Source: Bacillota bacterium (GTDB taxonomy: Bacteria; Bacillota; Clostridia; Acetivibrionales; JAFADI01). From it: a stretch of DNA of 64,000 nt. The DNA is taken from contig JAFADI010000155.1 in NCBI GenBank assembly GCA_023424965.1, forward strand, positions 3,876 through 67,875, read 5' to 3'. Below, in pieces: positions 45,659 to 54,712 of the stretch (positions are counted from its first letter, which is position 1; each line of letters opens with the position of its first letter). The translations under genes were made by a program, and so were the position numbers. The notes under the pieces are model-generated. The model was not told the DNA's origin. It ran no database searches and saw only the letters and a list, made by a program, of their open reading frames with translations.

Positions 45659-46317
45659 TCTGTGACAGAAAAGACAATATCCTTCCACACTTGAATGAAG
45701 AATCATTCTCTACAGGGAATTCCTGTGTGGTTGATTTTTCTAAAATGCTGATGGACACAGCCCGAAGGGAATCCTGCGGAGAGTGCGTGCTCTGCAGGGA
45801 AGGAACCTGGCAGGTTTATGAAATTATCAAAGACATCACCGAAGGTAAGGCTGAAAATGAAGATTTGGAGCTGCTGAATGAGCTCCTGGAAATCATGAGG
45901 AGTAACGCAGGCTGTGAAATGACCGCAATGGTCTCTTCACGCTGCCTCCAGTTGTTGACTGATTATCAAAATGAATGGAATCTTCACATCCGTCGGAAGA
46001 GATGTACAAACCTGATATGCAAGGCATCCTTTACCGTGTATATAGATCCTGAGACCTGCGACGGATGCGGAAAATGTGCGGGTATCTGCCCTCAGGCAGC
46101 TATTGCCGGAGGGAGTGCAATGATTCATGTTGTCAGCAACGAGCTTTGTGATAAATGCTTGCTTTGCGCAGATGTTTGTCCACAGGGCTCCGTCAAAAAA
46201 GCAGGAGCCTCAAAACCGAAAGTGCCGGCGGAACCGGTGCCTGTGGGAAGCTTTATCACAGTGTCGGGCGGAGGTGAAGAGAGTACGGCAATGAGACGGC
46301 GACGTCGTGCAGAATAA
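45655..46317 (+). CDS. Truncated NuoF-like iron-sulfur protein with two ferredoxin clusters
   Basis: A 220-residue protein that keeps only the C-terminal NuoF cluster domain (SCGECVLCREGTW near residue 41 and a fourth Cys in NAGC), without the FMN/NADH domain. It adds a 2[4Fe-4S] ferredoxin domain (CDGCGKCAGICP and CDKCLLCADVCP). The tail is basic (RRRRRAE). It is translationally coupled to the NuoG/GltD-type gene and directly precedes the FAD reductase gene, so the three likely form one NAD(P)H-to-substrate reductase. Confidence 0.82.
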   Translation: MICDRKDNILPHLNEESFSTGNSCVVDFSKMLMDTARRESCGECVLCREGTWQVYEIIKDITEGKAENEDLELLNELLEIMRSNAGCEMTAMVSSRCLQLLTDYQNEWNLHIRRKRCTNLICKASFTVYIDPETCDGCGKCAGICPQAAIAGGSAMIHVVSNELCDKCLLCADVCPQGSVKKAGASKPKVPAEPVPVGSFITVSGGGEESTAMRRRRRAE

Positions 46318-46364
46318 CATAATATCCAGGCTTTAATTAAAATTTAAATGAGGGGGATTTTAGT

Positions 46365-47885
46365 ATGGGCGCAATGAAATTGGAAGCTGATGTAATTGTC
46401 ATCGGTGGTGGTGCATCAGGAATCACGGCTGCAGTAGCTGCGGCTGAAAGGGATGCCAGCGTCATCGTTGTGGAAAAGGGAAGCACCACAGGCGGAGCAG
46501 CGAATATGGGTATGGGTATTTTTGCAGTGGAATCCAAATACCAGAAAGCCCAAATGATTGATTTTACGAAGGAGGATGCCTTCAATCTGTTGATGAACTA
46601 CACGCACTGGCGAGTGGATGCACGTCTTGTAAGAAAGTATATCGAGCAATCCAGTGATACCATCGAATGGATGGAAAACATGGGAGTTGAATTCCTGGGA
46701 GCATACAAATACTTCGAAAAATCCACCCAGACCTGGCATGTTGTAAAAACTGCAGGCAGCAATGCACCGGCAGAAAGAGCCGCATCCAATATGTTCCGGG
46801 CCCTCACGGAAAGGGCTGAAGAGCTTGGCGTCAAGATTCTTTACCAGACGAAGGCGACGAAGATTCTGATAAAAGATGGCCTTGTAGCTGGTGTGGAACT
46901 GGTTGGCCAGGATGGCGAAAAGTCGGTTGCAGAATGCAACGCTGTTATTGTCGCAACCGGCGGCTTCGGAGACAATCCCAGGATGATTCATGACTACCTT
47001 GGCTATGATTGGGGAAGAGACTTGCATTCATTCAGAATTCCGGGTGTTGAGGGTGAAGGCCTGAACATGCTTTGGGAAACTGGAGCGGGAAAAACAGTTC
47101 CCGTAATGGAACTGACCTACACAACTCCCGGAGTTACCGATATATTCAAAACACTCAGTGAGACCATGCGTCAACCGAATTTAATGGTTAATCTGGAGGG
47201 GCAGCGTTTCATAAACGAAGAAATTATGAACAATACGGTATACACAGGGAATGCCATATCCCTCCAGAGAGAACGGACAGCCTTCACAATCATTGACGAC
47301 AGCATTATTGACACCTATAGAAAGACAGGTCTGGATTACGTGACATTTCATCACAACATTAAAAATGTTGACAAATGGGATAAGGAGCTTAAGAACTATA
47401 TGAGCGGGGAAGCGTCGGAAAGCGCCGGTTTAAGCGAGCTCCACAATGAAGCCCAGAAATCCCAAATAAATATGTTTGAAGCAGATTCACTGGAAGAATT
47501 ATGTGAAAAAACAGGAATTAATCCGGAGAACCTGAAGAAAACCATTGAAGAATATAATAAAGCCTGCACTTCGGAAGACAGGTTTTTCTTCAAAAAGCAT
47601 AAATATTTGAAACCGCTGAAGGGCAAGAAATTCTATGCCGCAAGACATTATCCGGCCGGATATGGAAGCCTTGGCGGAGTCAAAACCAACGATAAAATGG
47701 AAGTCTTGAATCCTGCCGGAATAAAAATACCAGGACTCTATGCCTGCGGAACAGATGCATGCAATATATTCGGCGACAGCTACTGTTTCTTTGTGCCGGG
47801 GAACACGATGAGTTTTGCTGTTAACAGTGGAAGGATGGCTGGTTATAATGCAATTGAGTATATGGATTCCGAGGAATTCGTATAA
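46365..47885 (+). CDS. Fumarate-reductase-like FAD flavoprotein
   Basis: A 506-residue FAD_binding_2 protein. The dinucleotide site is VIVIGGGASGITAAVAA at residues 9-25 with EKGSTTGGAANMG after it, and the C-terminal part has SLGGVKTNDKMEVL and YACGTDACNIFGDSY. Relatives reduce fumarate, urocanate or other alpha,beta-unsaturated acids, or dehydrogenate ring ketones. There is no signal peptide, heme or FMN domain, so it is cytoplasmic and must be served by the iron-sulfur proteins encoded just upstream. Substrate unknown. Confidence 0.85.
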   Translation: MGAMKLEADVIVIGGGASGITAAVAAAERDASVIVVEKGSTTGGAANMGMGIFAVESKYQKAQMIDFTKEDAFNLLMNYTHWRVDARLVRKYIEQSSDTIEWMENMGVEFLGAYKYFEKSTQTWHVVKTAGSNAPAERAASNMFRALTERAEELGVKILYQTKATKILIKDGLVAGVELVGQDGEKSVAECNAVIVATGGFGDNPRMIHDYLGYDWGRDLHSFRIPGVEGEGLNMLWETGAGKTVPVMELTYTTPGVTDIFKTLSETMRQPNLMVNLEGQRFINEEIMNNTVYTGNAISLQRERTAFTIIDDSIIDTYRKTGLDYVTFHHNIKNVDKWDKELKNYMSGEASESAGLSELHNEAQKSQINMFEADSLEELCEKTGINPENLKKTIEEYNKACTSEDRFFFKKHKYLKPLKGKKFYAARHYPAGYGSLGGVKTNDKMEVLNPAGIKIPGLYACGTDACNIFGDSYCFFVPGNTMSFAVNSGRMAGYNAIEYMDSEEFV

Positions 47886-47996
47886 ACTCCTCACGAACTT
47901 CCTATAGGATCAAATAGGCTTGTTTCTTCTCTGGAGACAGGTCTGTGGGATAAAAGACTTATAAAAATTTATTTAGGAAAAGGAGAGTACAGTAAA

Positions 47997-49289
47997 ATGA
48001 ATCAGACAACAGACACCCTGAAGTATTCCAATTTCCGTTGGTTTGCACTGGTTGCAATGGTTATCGTAACCGCATCCACCTCTGCTACCCTTATTGCTCC
48101 GGCCCCACTGATTCCAACGATCTTCACGTCAATGAAATGGGATCCGGGCGTAACCACAGCTGTTACAATGCTGACCTTCCAGATATGCGTATCTGTTTTT
48201 GCCTTTCTGGGCGGGTTTCTCATTGACAGGCTGGGACCAATCAAAGTCTGGGTTATCAGCCTTATTGTCCTGCTTATCGGGCTGGCTCTTGTACCTGTCA
48301 TTGGAAACACAGTGGCTGGGCTTATGTTCTGCCGTATCCTGAATGGTGCGGGAACGGGCCCGGTAATGGCATCAATCATTTCTTTCTGTGCACAGAGATT
48401 TTCTTACAAGGAAAGAACCGTGGTTGCGGCGTTCCAGGGCTTCTCAGTATCAACAGGTATTGCTGTTGGTCTTGTATTCTCGCCATTCATGCTGAAAGTA
48501 GCAAATGGAAACTGGCAGCTGGCAATGGTGTATGATGGATTGCTGCCGGTACTGGGACTGGTCTTTGCACTGATTGTCCTCTTTGGACCAAAGCAAGCTG
48601 AAATCCAGGAAGCCCAGGCGAAAGTAATAAACAGCGCCAGTCAATCCGGCGATCTGAAAAAAGCTCTCCTTGGCATTACTTTCTGGATGCTTCTCATAAT
48701 GATGGTTATCGACTCCTGGTGCCAGCAGGCATGGATAAATATTGCTCCTGCCTTTTATGGTTCACCACTGCCTCTTGGCCTCGGAATCGATCCACTCATA
48801 TCAGGACAAATGCTTTCCTGGGGCTCTTACGCGATGATGGCCGGTACCCTGCTGACCCCATTTGTGACGGAAAAGATATTCAAAGGCAACTTCAAGGCAC
48901 TGATTGCTATCGGCTTGCTGATTTCCGCAGTGGGAATGTTCTACTTCAGACATTTGACCGCAGACAGCGGAGCCATGCTGACACTGCTGCCAATCATTGT
49001 GCTTTTCTTCTCCTCTTTTGTTAACCCCAACGTAGTCGGATATATTGCAAGAAACTATCCGGACACGATAACCGGAAGACTTGGGGGATTTGTAAATGCC
49101 GGAGGACCCGGCGGAGCAGCAATCGGTGTGGCAATCGGCTCTGTATTGCTGTCCCAATACCAGTCCTTCCTGCCTAACATGAATGTGCTGACGGTTCTGT
49201 TCATCATCGGTGCCGTGGCAGTATGGTTCGTCAGACCGCCAAAAGGCTTCGAAGCACATCTGGAAAGTGTCTCTTCGAAAAATATGTAA
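47997..49289 (+). CDS. MFS transporter, organic-anion type
   Basis: A 430-residue carrier with twelve predicted helices and an MFS loop GFLIDRLGPIKVW between helices 2 and 3. It resembles the general MFS_1/anion-cation symporter group. AAAAGGAGAG precedes the ATG, and a strong terminator follows at 49332. It may import the acid or enone reduced by the preceding flavoprotein system. It is distinct from the OFA carrier at 42242. Confidence 0.85.
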   Translation: MNQTTDTLKYSNFRWFALVAMVIVTASTSATLIAPAPLIPTIFTSMKWDPGVTTAVTMLTFQICVSVFAFLGGFLIDRLGPIKVWVISLIVLLIGLALVPVIGNTVAGLMFCRILNGAGTGPVMASIISFCAQRFSYKERTVVAAFQGFSVSTGIAVGLVFSPFMLKVANGNWQLAMVYDGLLPVLGLVFALIVLFGPKQAEIQEAQAKVINSASQSGDLKKALLGITFWMLLIMMVIDSWCQQAWINIAPAFYGSPLPLGLGIDPLISGQMLSWGSYAMMAGTLLTPFVTEKIFKGNFKALIAIGLLISAVGMFYFRHLTADSGAMLTLLPIIVLFFSSFVNPNVVGYIARNYPDTITGRLGGFVNAGGPGGAAIGVAIGSVLLSQYQSFLPNMNVLTVLFIIGAVAVWFVRPPKGFEAHLESVSSKNM

Positions 49290-49331
49290 TGCTATAAAAA
49301 ACAAGAGAAACAGACCGGTTGGAAATAGGAT

Positions 49332-49372
49332 AAAAACCGCAGATAAAGATTGCTTCTTACTGCGGTTTTTTT
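49332..49372 (+). terminator. Rho-independent terminator after the MFS gene
   Basis: AAAAACCGCAG (49332-49342) pairs with CTGCGGTTTTTTT (49360-49372). Confidence 0.85.
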
Positions 49373-49472
49373 ACTCCTTTCATTAATAAAGAACCGCCTA
49401 CGTGATCGGGCAGAAGGAAATTCTTTGCGTATGAAATTATACTATGGATAGTAAGTCCAAAGGAGATTAAGC

Positions 49473-50615
49473 ATGGATTATCGTGAACGAATAGAAATTA
49501 AAGTGGCAGTAGTGTTCCTCATCACCAATCAATATTTGTCAGGCCAGATACCGCTGGAGCAGGCGAAAGAGCAAGTAAATGCCGAGATGGCCAGTAGCAG
49601 GCCTGCCCAATTTGAGGCTGTGAAGGCTGAATTGGGGAAAAGACTGGAGAAATGTGAAAACCCGGCTGAATTGGGAAAAATGCTGGAGCTGTTTATAAAT
49701 TATCTACCCTTGCCGTTTATGAAGCTGCAAAACGGTCATCCGCTGAGAAATTATTATGAAGAAAACAGCAGAGTCAGGTCCTGTATATTACGGATGGATG
49801 AAATGGAAGAAGAGGAAGTTGAGCTTGATGCCTGGAGGGATATATACGAATTTTTAAGAAAATTTATGCTTCATATCAAAAGGCAGGAGAAAAATTTATA
49901 TCCCCTTCTGATTCCATTTGGAATGAGCCGGCAGGTTAAAAAAGCCAGGGAATTGGGAGACGCCATTATTCATAAAGCCGGCAAAAATCAAGAACTGCTG
50001 GAAAGCGGAAATGGTATTGACTTTTTGTTTTATCAAAGAAGCATAGCTCAAAGGATAATGAATTATCTCGATTTGGAAGAAAGGGTGCTTTTTCCAAAAG
50101 CGCTTATGAGCCTTAATAATCAAGAGTTAAGGGAGCTTAGGACAGCCGATGACCAAGAAGGTTATGTTTATATAGAGCAGCCTGCGGACTTTGTTCCTGA
50201 AGAGAATGATCGCGCTTTTTCAGGTACAAAAGGTGACAATCATCCGGCAGGGACCAAGGGAAAAGAAACAGGACAGGTTGGAACAGAGTCTGGAATACTG
50301 CTTCCGGCGCTACTAGCAACCAAAGATATGGGCATGATTTATTACACACTCTCAGGGGAAGCGGTCTTCTTAATGGGGAAGCAGTTATCAGAGACGGATA
50401 TGCAAATCTCTGAGGCTACCAGACAAGCCTTATTTAATGGAAGCGCAAGACAGAAAAAATATTGGTTCAACCAGGGGAATCAAACTTTTCTGATTACTTA
50501 CAGCCTGGTAAAGGATGGCCACGGAAACCCTCAGGGGATAGTAAAGCTAAAAGAGGATATCAGCGAAATCAAAGCATTAACCGGAGAATGCCCGGAAGGG
50601 GGAAAGGCCGGATAG
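49473..50615 (+). CDS. Hemerythrin-like plus PAS-domain sensor protein (DUF438-related)
   Basis: A 380-residue cytoplasmic protein. Residues about 1-65 resemble the N-terminal helical region of DUF438 proteins. About 85-215 form a hemerythrin-like four-helix bundle with NGHPLRNYYEEN, HIKRQEKNLYPLL and LEERVLFPKAL; some expected iron-ligand His are missing, so metal binding is uncertain. About 275-370 form a PAS domain ending GIVKLKEDISEIKAL. There is no output domain. It probably senses redox state, oxygen or a ligand for the neighbouring metabolism. GGAG lies 8 nt before the ATG. Confidence 0.72.
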   Translation: MDYRERIEIKVAVVFLITNQYLSGQIPLEQAKEQVNAEMASSRPAQFEAVKAELGKRLEKCENPAELGKMLELFINYLPLPFMKLQNGHPLRNYYEENSRVRSCILRMDEMEEEEVELDAWRDIYEFLRKFMLHIKRQEKNLYPLLIPFGMSRQVKKARELGDAIIHKAGKNQELLESGNGIDFLFYQRSIAQRIMNYLDLEERVLFPKALMSLNNQELRELRTADDQEGYVYIEQPADFVPEENDRAFSGTKGDNHPAGTKGKETGQVGTESGILLPALLATKDMGMIYYTLSGEAVFLMGKQLSETDMQISEATRQALFNGSARQKKYWFNQGNQTFLITYSLVKDGHGNPQGIVKLKEDISEIKALTGECPEGGKAG

Positions 50616-50659
50616 GGTGGACCATGGATTTGTTGCTGGTAGGTAGAATTTGTAAAAGG

Positions 50660-50689
50660 GCTGTAGGAAGCTGTACAACTTCCTACAGC
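50660..50689. terminator. Hairpin between convergent genes
   Basis: GCTGTAGGAAG and CTTCCTACAGC form a perfect 11-bp stem with an 8-nt loop. On the minus strand the stem is followed by CCCTTTT, so it probably ends the SDR transcript. Confidence 0.6.
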
Positions 50690-50701
50690 AAGTCATCCAT
50701 A

Positions 50702-51463
50702 CTAGTATAACGAAGTGCCATGGTCAACGTATAAAACTTGTCCGGTAATTGCTTTCGATGCATCACTTGCAAAGAATAGGATGGCCTCAGCCTGATCTTC
50801 AGATTGTGCTTCCGGTAAGGTTATATCAATGTGTTTTGCGCAAGCGGCTGCAAATTCTTGATTAAACAGCTTGAACTGTTCAGGTGTATTCAGCTCCGTG
50901 GGGGTTGGGCCAGGTGCAACGGCATTGCAGCGAATATCCGTCGGTGAATATTGGAGCGCAACATTTTTGGTCATACTATTAACAGCCGCTTTTGCAGCAC
51001 TGTATGAGATACCTGCAATACCCTGGCTGCCAATGGAAGAAACATTTACGATGGAACCTTTGCCCTGCTTTTCCATATGCTCCAGTGTGTATTTTGTCAT
51101 ATAAAAAATTGAAAACTGATCAATTTTGCACACCTTCTCATACCATTCCTCCGTACATAAGCTTATGGGCATGTGCCTGTCACCGATTCCCGCATTGTTG
51201 ACCAGTATATCAATGCGTCCATATTTTTTAATGGTTTCGTTAACAATTTTTTTGCAATCCTCCATTTTTGAGACATCTGCCCGAACCGCCATGATTTCAC
51301 CGCCTTCCACGGTGATTTTGTCAACGATTTCCTGGTTCTTTTCCTCACGTCTGGACGCAATAACTACTTTTGCTCCTTCTTTACAGAAGAGTTCAGCAGT
51401 TGCACGACCAATGCCTGAATTTCCCCCTGTAATAATAGCAACTTTTTCGCATAGCCTTCCCAT
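50702..51463 (-). CDS. Short-chain dehydrogenase/reductase (candidate phloroglucinol-type reductase)
   Basis: A 253-residue classical SDR. TGGNSGIG at residues 12-19 binds the cofactor; ASRREEK after the second strand suggests NADPH. NNAG near 90, the catalytic Ser in NVSSIGSQ, and YSAAK near 155 complete the active site. Anaerobic phloroglucinol reductase is reported to be an NADPH-dependent SDR, which this could be, but sequence alone does not prove the substrate. TAAAGGAGGAG supports the ATG at 51463, not the longer frame. Its promoter region carries a 25-bp site also found before the beta-diketone-hydrolase-like gene at 56778. Confidence 0.85.
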   Translation of the reverse strand: MGRLCEKVAIITGGNSGIGRATAELFCKEGAKVVIASRREEKNQEIVDKITVEGGEIMAVRADVSKMEDCKKIVNETIKKYGRIDILVNNAGIGDRHMPISLCTEEWYEKVCKIDQFSIFYMTKYTLEHMEKQGKGSIVNVSSIGSQGIAGISYSAAKAAVNSMTKNVALQYSPTDIRCNAVAPGPTPTELNTPEQFKLFNQEFAAACAKHIDITLPEAQSEDQAEAILFFASDASKAITGQVLYVDHGTSLY

Positions 51464-51506
51464 ATAAATCTCCTCCTTTATCTGGATTATAAGCATTCCA
51501 GCAGGA

Positions 51507-51531
51507 ATTGTAAAATGCGTTATACGCATAA
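51507..51531 (-). promoter_or_regulatory. Putative operator shared with the hydrolase gene
   Basis: Read on the SDR coding strand the site begins TTATGCGTATAACGC and ends ATTTTACAAT, 44 nt before the SDR ATG. It matches the site at 56661-56685 at 21 of 25 positions and contains the palindrome ATGCGT-TAT-ACGCAT. It is probably a LysR-type binding site. Confidence 0.65.
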
Positions 51532-51663
51532 GTCTTATAGGAACGGAATTCAGTGATTAATTCAGTGATTATACAGGGCTTCAGAACTGCTGACATTCAA
51601 AAGTTCTTTTTGTCTGAAATTCGATCTTGCGTAAAGCTGAAGCATCAGGGGATTATGCGATTA

Positions 51664-51697
51664 TTGCATTAGCCAATCGGTAAAAAAACTATATAAT
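51664..51697 (+). promoter_or_regulatory. LysR-like box and -10 element before the MCP-like gene
   Basis: TTGCATTAGCCAAT at 51664-51677 recurs with one change at 39527, and its CATTAGCCAATC part is identical to 35201-35212. TATAAT follows at 51692-51697, 22 nt after TTGCAT, so activation by a bound regulator is plausible. Confidence 0.45.
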
Positions 51698-51811
51698 TTA
51701 AGAGATGAAGGATGATGATATTCTATTTGAGCGTATCCGAAGAAGTTAAATTAGAGGAGTCATACAAATATCCTGGTTTTTGATTTAAGCGAGAGAAGGG
51801 GATAACCGGCG

Positions 51812-52657
51812 ATGAATGCAAAACATCTGAATGCGTTGATAGAAGCACTGCCATGTCTATCGGAAATACTTGGAGAGGACTTATCGGTAGCGGTTTTAGA
51901 CGTGGTGACGCGCAAAATTATTGCAATTGAGGAATCGGATTGTCTCAAAACAAGATTTAAGATTGGAGACAGTGCAAATGCAGACAGTTTTATTGACATT
52001 ATCCGGAAAGAGAAAAAGCAGCTGAGAACCATCGTGCCAAAAGAAGTTCTGGGGATAGCCACCGAGAGTATTCTTACACCCGTTGTAGACGATAACGGAG
52101 AGGCCGTAGCAGTGATTGGGCTCAATAAAAGTCTGGAATTCAGGTCAAAAATCGATAAGATTGCATCGGCGTTATTAAAATCAATGGAACACCTGAATAC
52201 AGGGGTGGAGGAAGTGGCTTCAAGCTCACAGCACCTTGCCGCTTTTATCAGGGAGACGATGGATTTCAGCACCCAGACACATGATAAGATCAGTGAGATC
52301 GATGGCATTATACGGACGATGAAAAGTATCTCCTCTCAGACAAACATGCTGGCATTGAACGCGACCATTGAAGCGGCAAGAGCCGGTGGAGCCGGAAGGG
52401 GTTTCAGTGTTGTCGCAAACGAGATGGGAAAACTTTCTAACCTCAGCAAGGAGTCAGCAGAGAGAATAGCGCGCACTCTCCTTGAAATGAAAGCGGCATT
52501 ACAGGTTATTGGAGAAAAGATTGCTGCCACAAGCATAACCACGGAAGGCCAGGCGGCAGCTACGGAAGAAATTGCAGCAACGGTAGACGATCTGGTTGGA
52601 GTGTCAAGGGATCTATCCGGTGCGGTGGAGATCAAAAAGAATTATATTGCAGGATGA
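51812..52657 (+). CDS. Soluble methyl-accepting-type signalling protein
   Basis: A 281-residue cytoplasmic protein without membrane helices. Residues 1-105 look like a small ligand-sensing domain ([15 protein letters not shown] to [21 protein letters not shown]). Residues about 125-275 are a short chemoreceptor signalling domain with the conserved tip [27 protein letters not shown]. It probably links a pathway intermediate to chemotaxis or to another kinase system. It is transcribed divergently from the SDR gene. Confidence 0.82.
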   Translation: MNAKHLNALIEALPCLSEILGEDLSVAVLDVVTRKIIAIEESDCLKTRFKIGDSANADSFIDIIRKEKKQLRTIVPKEVLGIATESILTPVVDDNGEAVAVIGLNKSLEFRSKIDKIASALLKSMEHLNTGVEEVASSSQHLAAFIRETMDFSTQTHDKISEIDGIIRTMKSISSQTNMLALNATIEAARAGGAGRGFSVVANEMGKLSNLSKESAERIARTLLEMKAALQVIGEKIAATSITTEGQAAATEEIAATVDDLVGVSRDLSGAVEIKKNYIAG

Positions 52658-52752
52658 AGCTGCAAAACGTTTTTACGCGTAAATAAGCTTTTCATTACAC
52701 CTTGAGTCTTCAAGGCAATTGAAAAATAATTTTTTGAGAGGAGAAAACCGCA

Positions 52753-54711
52753 ATGACACCTTATCCACACATTTTCAGTCCATATACCCTTAAGAAAACG
52801 ACATTTAAAAACCGGATTTTTGCTTCCCCGGTGACTGCAAACCGTATTGCCATCGGAGGCGCTCCTACCCCCGAGGGGATTGATGCTTACGAAACCCGTG
52901 CCCGGGGAGGCTTTGCACAGGTTACAGTTACGGAAACCTTTGTTGACTTTGAATACGGACACCGGCATGACCATGGGCTGGACCTTGTTTCCCCGCATCT
53001 GTCGAGCTACCACATGGAATCCATCCACATACTTACAGAAGCCATTAAGGCACATGGTGCAGTGGCATCCATTCAATTGAACCATGTTGGGAATGTAAAT
53101 CACCCGAGTGTACTGAAGGGCCAAAACCCAATTGGTCCTTCCCATTTCGTCCGGCCCGATGGCGTTGTAGTGGATACCATGGATGAAAAAATGATTTACC
53201 ACGTTGCGGACAATTTTGCAAATGCGTGCGGAGCGGCTAAAGCAACAGGCTTTGACATGGTGATGCTCCACGGAGGGCATGGATGGCTTCTGTCGCAGTT
53301 TACTTCCCCGCTGTCGAACAAAAGGACGGATCAATGGGGCGGCAGTCTGGAAAACCGTGCCCGTTTTGCCATGCTGGTCCTGGATAAAGTACGCGCAGAG
53401 GTTGGGGAGGACTTCCTTATTGAATACCGTGTGTCCGGAGATGAGCGCGTTGCAGGCGGTATGAATCTGGAAGAGACGATTGAGTTCTGTAAAATAATTC
53501 AGGATAAAGTCGACCTGATCCATGTCACCGCTGGAATCTACCACTCTCATGTGGAGACGAAAGCATTTTCTTCGATGTTTGACAAGCATGGCTGCAATAT
53601 CGATCTGGCAGCCGCAATTAAGGCTGCTGTTAAGGTTCCGGTGGTCGCTGTCGGGGGCTTCAATGATCCGGCGCTTGCCGAAGAAGTAATTGCAGAGGGG
53701 AAATGTGACTTTGTGGCCATGGGACGCCAGCAATTTGCGGATCCGGCATGGGTGAACAAGGCCCTTACAGGACGTGAGGATGAAATTGCTCCATGTCAGC
53801 GCTGCAGCTGTTTCAATCCTCTGCCTCCCAATGATAAGGAAAGACCCAAGGTGGTTACTTTCTCCTGTACCGTAAATCCGTGGTCAGGGCGTGAACTGCG
53901 CTTGAGAAGCGTGCCAAGGCCGCTGTCTTCAAAAAATGTGCTGGTGGTTGGAGGCGGTGTAAGTGGAATGTACGCTGCGATTACGGCTGCGGAACGCGGA
54001 CATAAGGTTACGCTTGCAGAAAAGGAAAACAAGCTGGGTGGGCTGTTGTGGTTTACAGAAATTGATATTCATAAGGAAGACCTGAAAAAATATAAGGATT
54101 CGCTGGTTAAGCGTTTGAACCGGCTGAAGGTCAATATTGAGTTGAACACGGAAGTTACTTCCGATTATATTAAACTGAAGAATCCAGATGCTGTCATCTG
54201 TGCAGTTGGAGCGGAGCCTGTTATCCCAGGGATTCCCGGCATCGAAAAAGCTCGCCACGCCCTGAAGGTCTATAATGATCTTGACAAACTGGGACAAAAG
54301 ATCATCATGATCGGGGGAGGCTTGGTCGGTTGCGAAACCGGACTGCATCTTGCGGAACTTGGAAAGACGGTTCACATCCTGGAAATGCTTAAGGATGTCG
54401 CACTGGAGGCAAACGACAGCCACCGGCGTGCACTTATTCCCAGAATGAATAAAGTACTCACTTATGATGTGGGAGCCAGGTGTACGGAGATAACCGGCAA
54501 AGGGGTCAGGCTTGTGGACGGAAATGGAAATGAGAAGTTCATTGAAGCTGATGCGGTTGTATACGCAGTGGGAATGAAGCCCAAAACAAAGGTTGTTGAG
54601 GGTCTCAGGGGCTCAACGGCATGGTTTGTGCCCACAGGAGACTGTGTACAGGCACGCCGTGTACAGCAAGCGGTTTATGAAGGCTTCATCGCAGCAATGG
54701 ACATCGTATAA
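52753..54711 (+). CDS. 2-Enoate-reductase-type flavoenzyme (OYE, [4Fe-4S], FAD/NADH)
   Basis: A 652-residue three-part ene-reductase. Residues about 1-340 are an old-yellow-enzyme TIM barrel with FMN. A cysteine cluster follows: PCQRCSC near 345 and FSC before TVNPWSGRE near 372. The second half has FAD (VLVVGGGVSGMYAA near 396) and NAD (IIMIGGGLVGCE near 517) Rossmann folds. Relatives include clostridial 2-enoate reductase, FldZ and BaiCD/BaiH. The cluster reads C-x2-C-x-C rather than the wider spacing I expect. In flavonoid or aromatic degradation such enzymes reduce conjugated C=C bonds, which suits this island. GAGAGGAG precedes the ATG. Confidence 0.9.
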   Translation: MTPYPHIFSPYTLKKTTFKNRIFASPVTANRIAIGGAPTPEGIDAYETRARGGFAQVTVTETFVDFEYGHRHDHGLDLVSPHLSSYHMESIHILTEAIKAHGAVASIQLNHVGNVNHPSVLKGQNPIGPSHFVRPDGVVVDTMDEKMIYHVADNFANACGAAKATGFDMVMLHGGHGWLLSQFTSPLSNKRTDQWGGSLENRARFAMLVLDKVRAEVGEDFLIEYRVSGDERVAGGMNLEETIEFCKIIQDKVDLIHVTAGIYHSHVETKAFSSMFDKHGCNIDLAAAIKAAVKVPVVAVGGFNDPALAEEVIAEGKCDFVAMGRQQFADPAWVNKALTGREDEIAPCQRCSCFNPLPPNDKERPKVVTFSCTVNPWSGRELRLRSVPRPLSSKNVLVVGGGVSGMYAAITAAERGHKVTLAEKENKLGGLLWFTEIDIHKEDLKKYKDSLVKRLNRLKVNIELNTEVTSDYIKLKNPDAVICAVGAEPVIPGIPGIEKARHALKVYNDLDKLGQKIIMIGGGLVGCETGLHLAELGKTVHILEMLKDVALEANDSHRRALIPRMNKVLTYDVGARCTEITGKGVRLVDGNGNEKFIEADAVVYAVGMKPKTKVVEGLRGSTAWFVPTGDCVQARRVQQAVYEGFIAAMDIV

Positions 54712-54712
54712 T

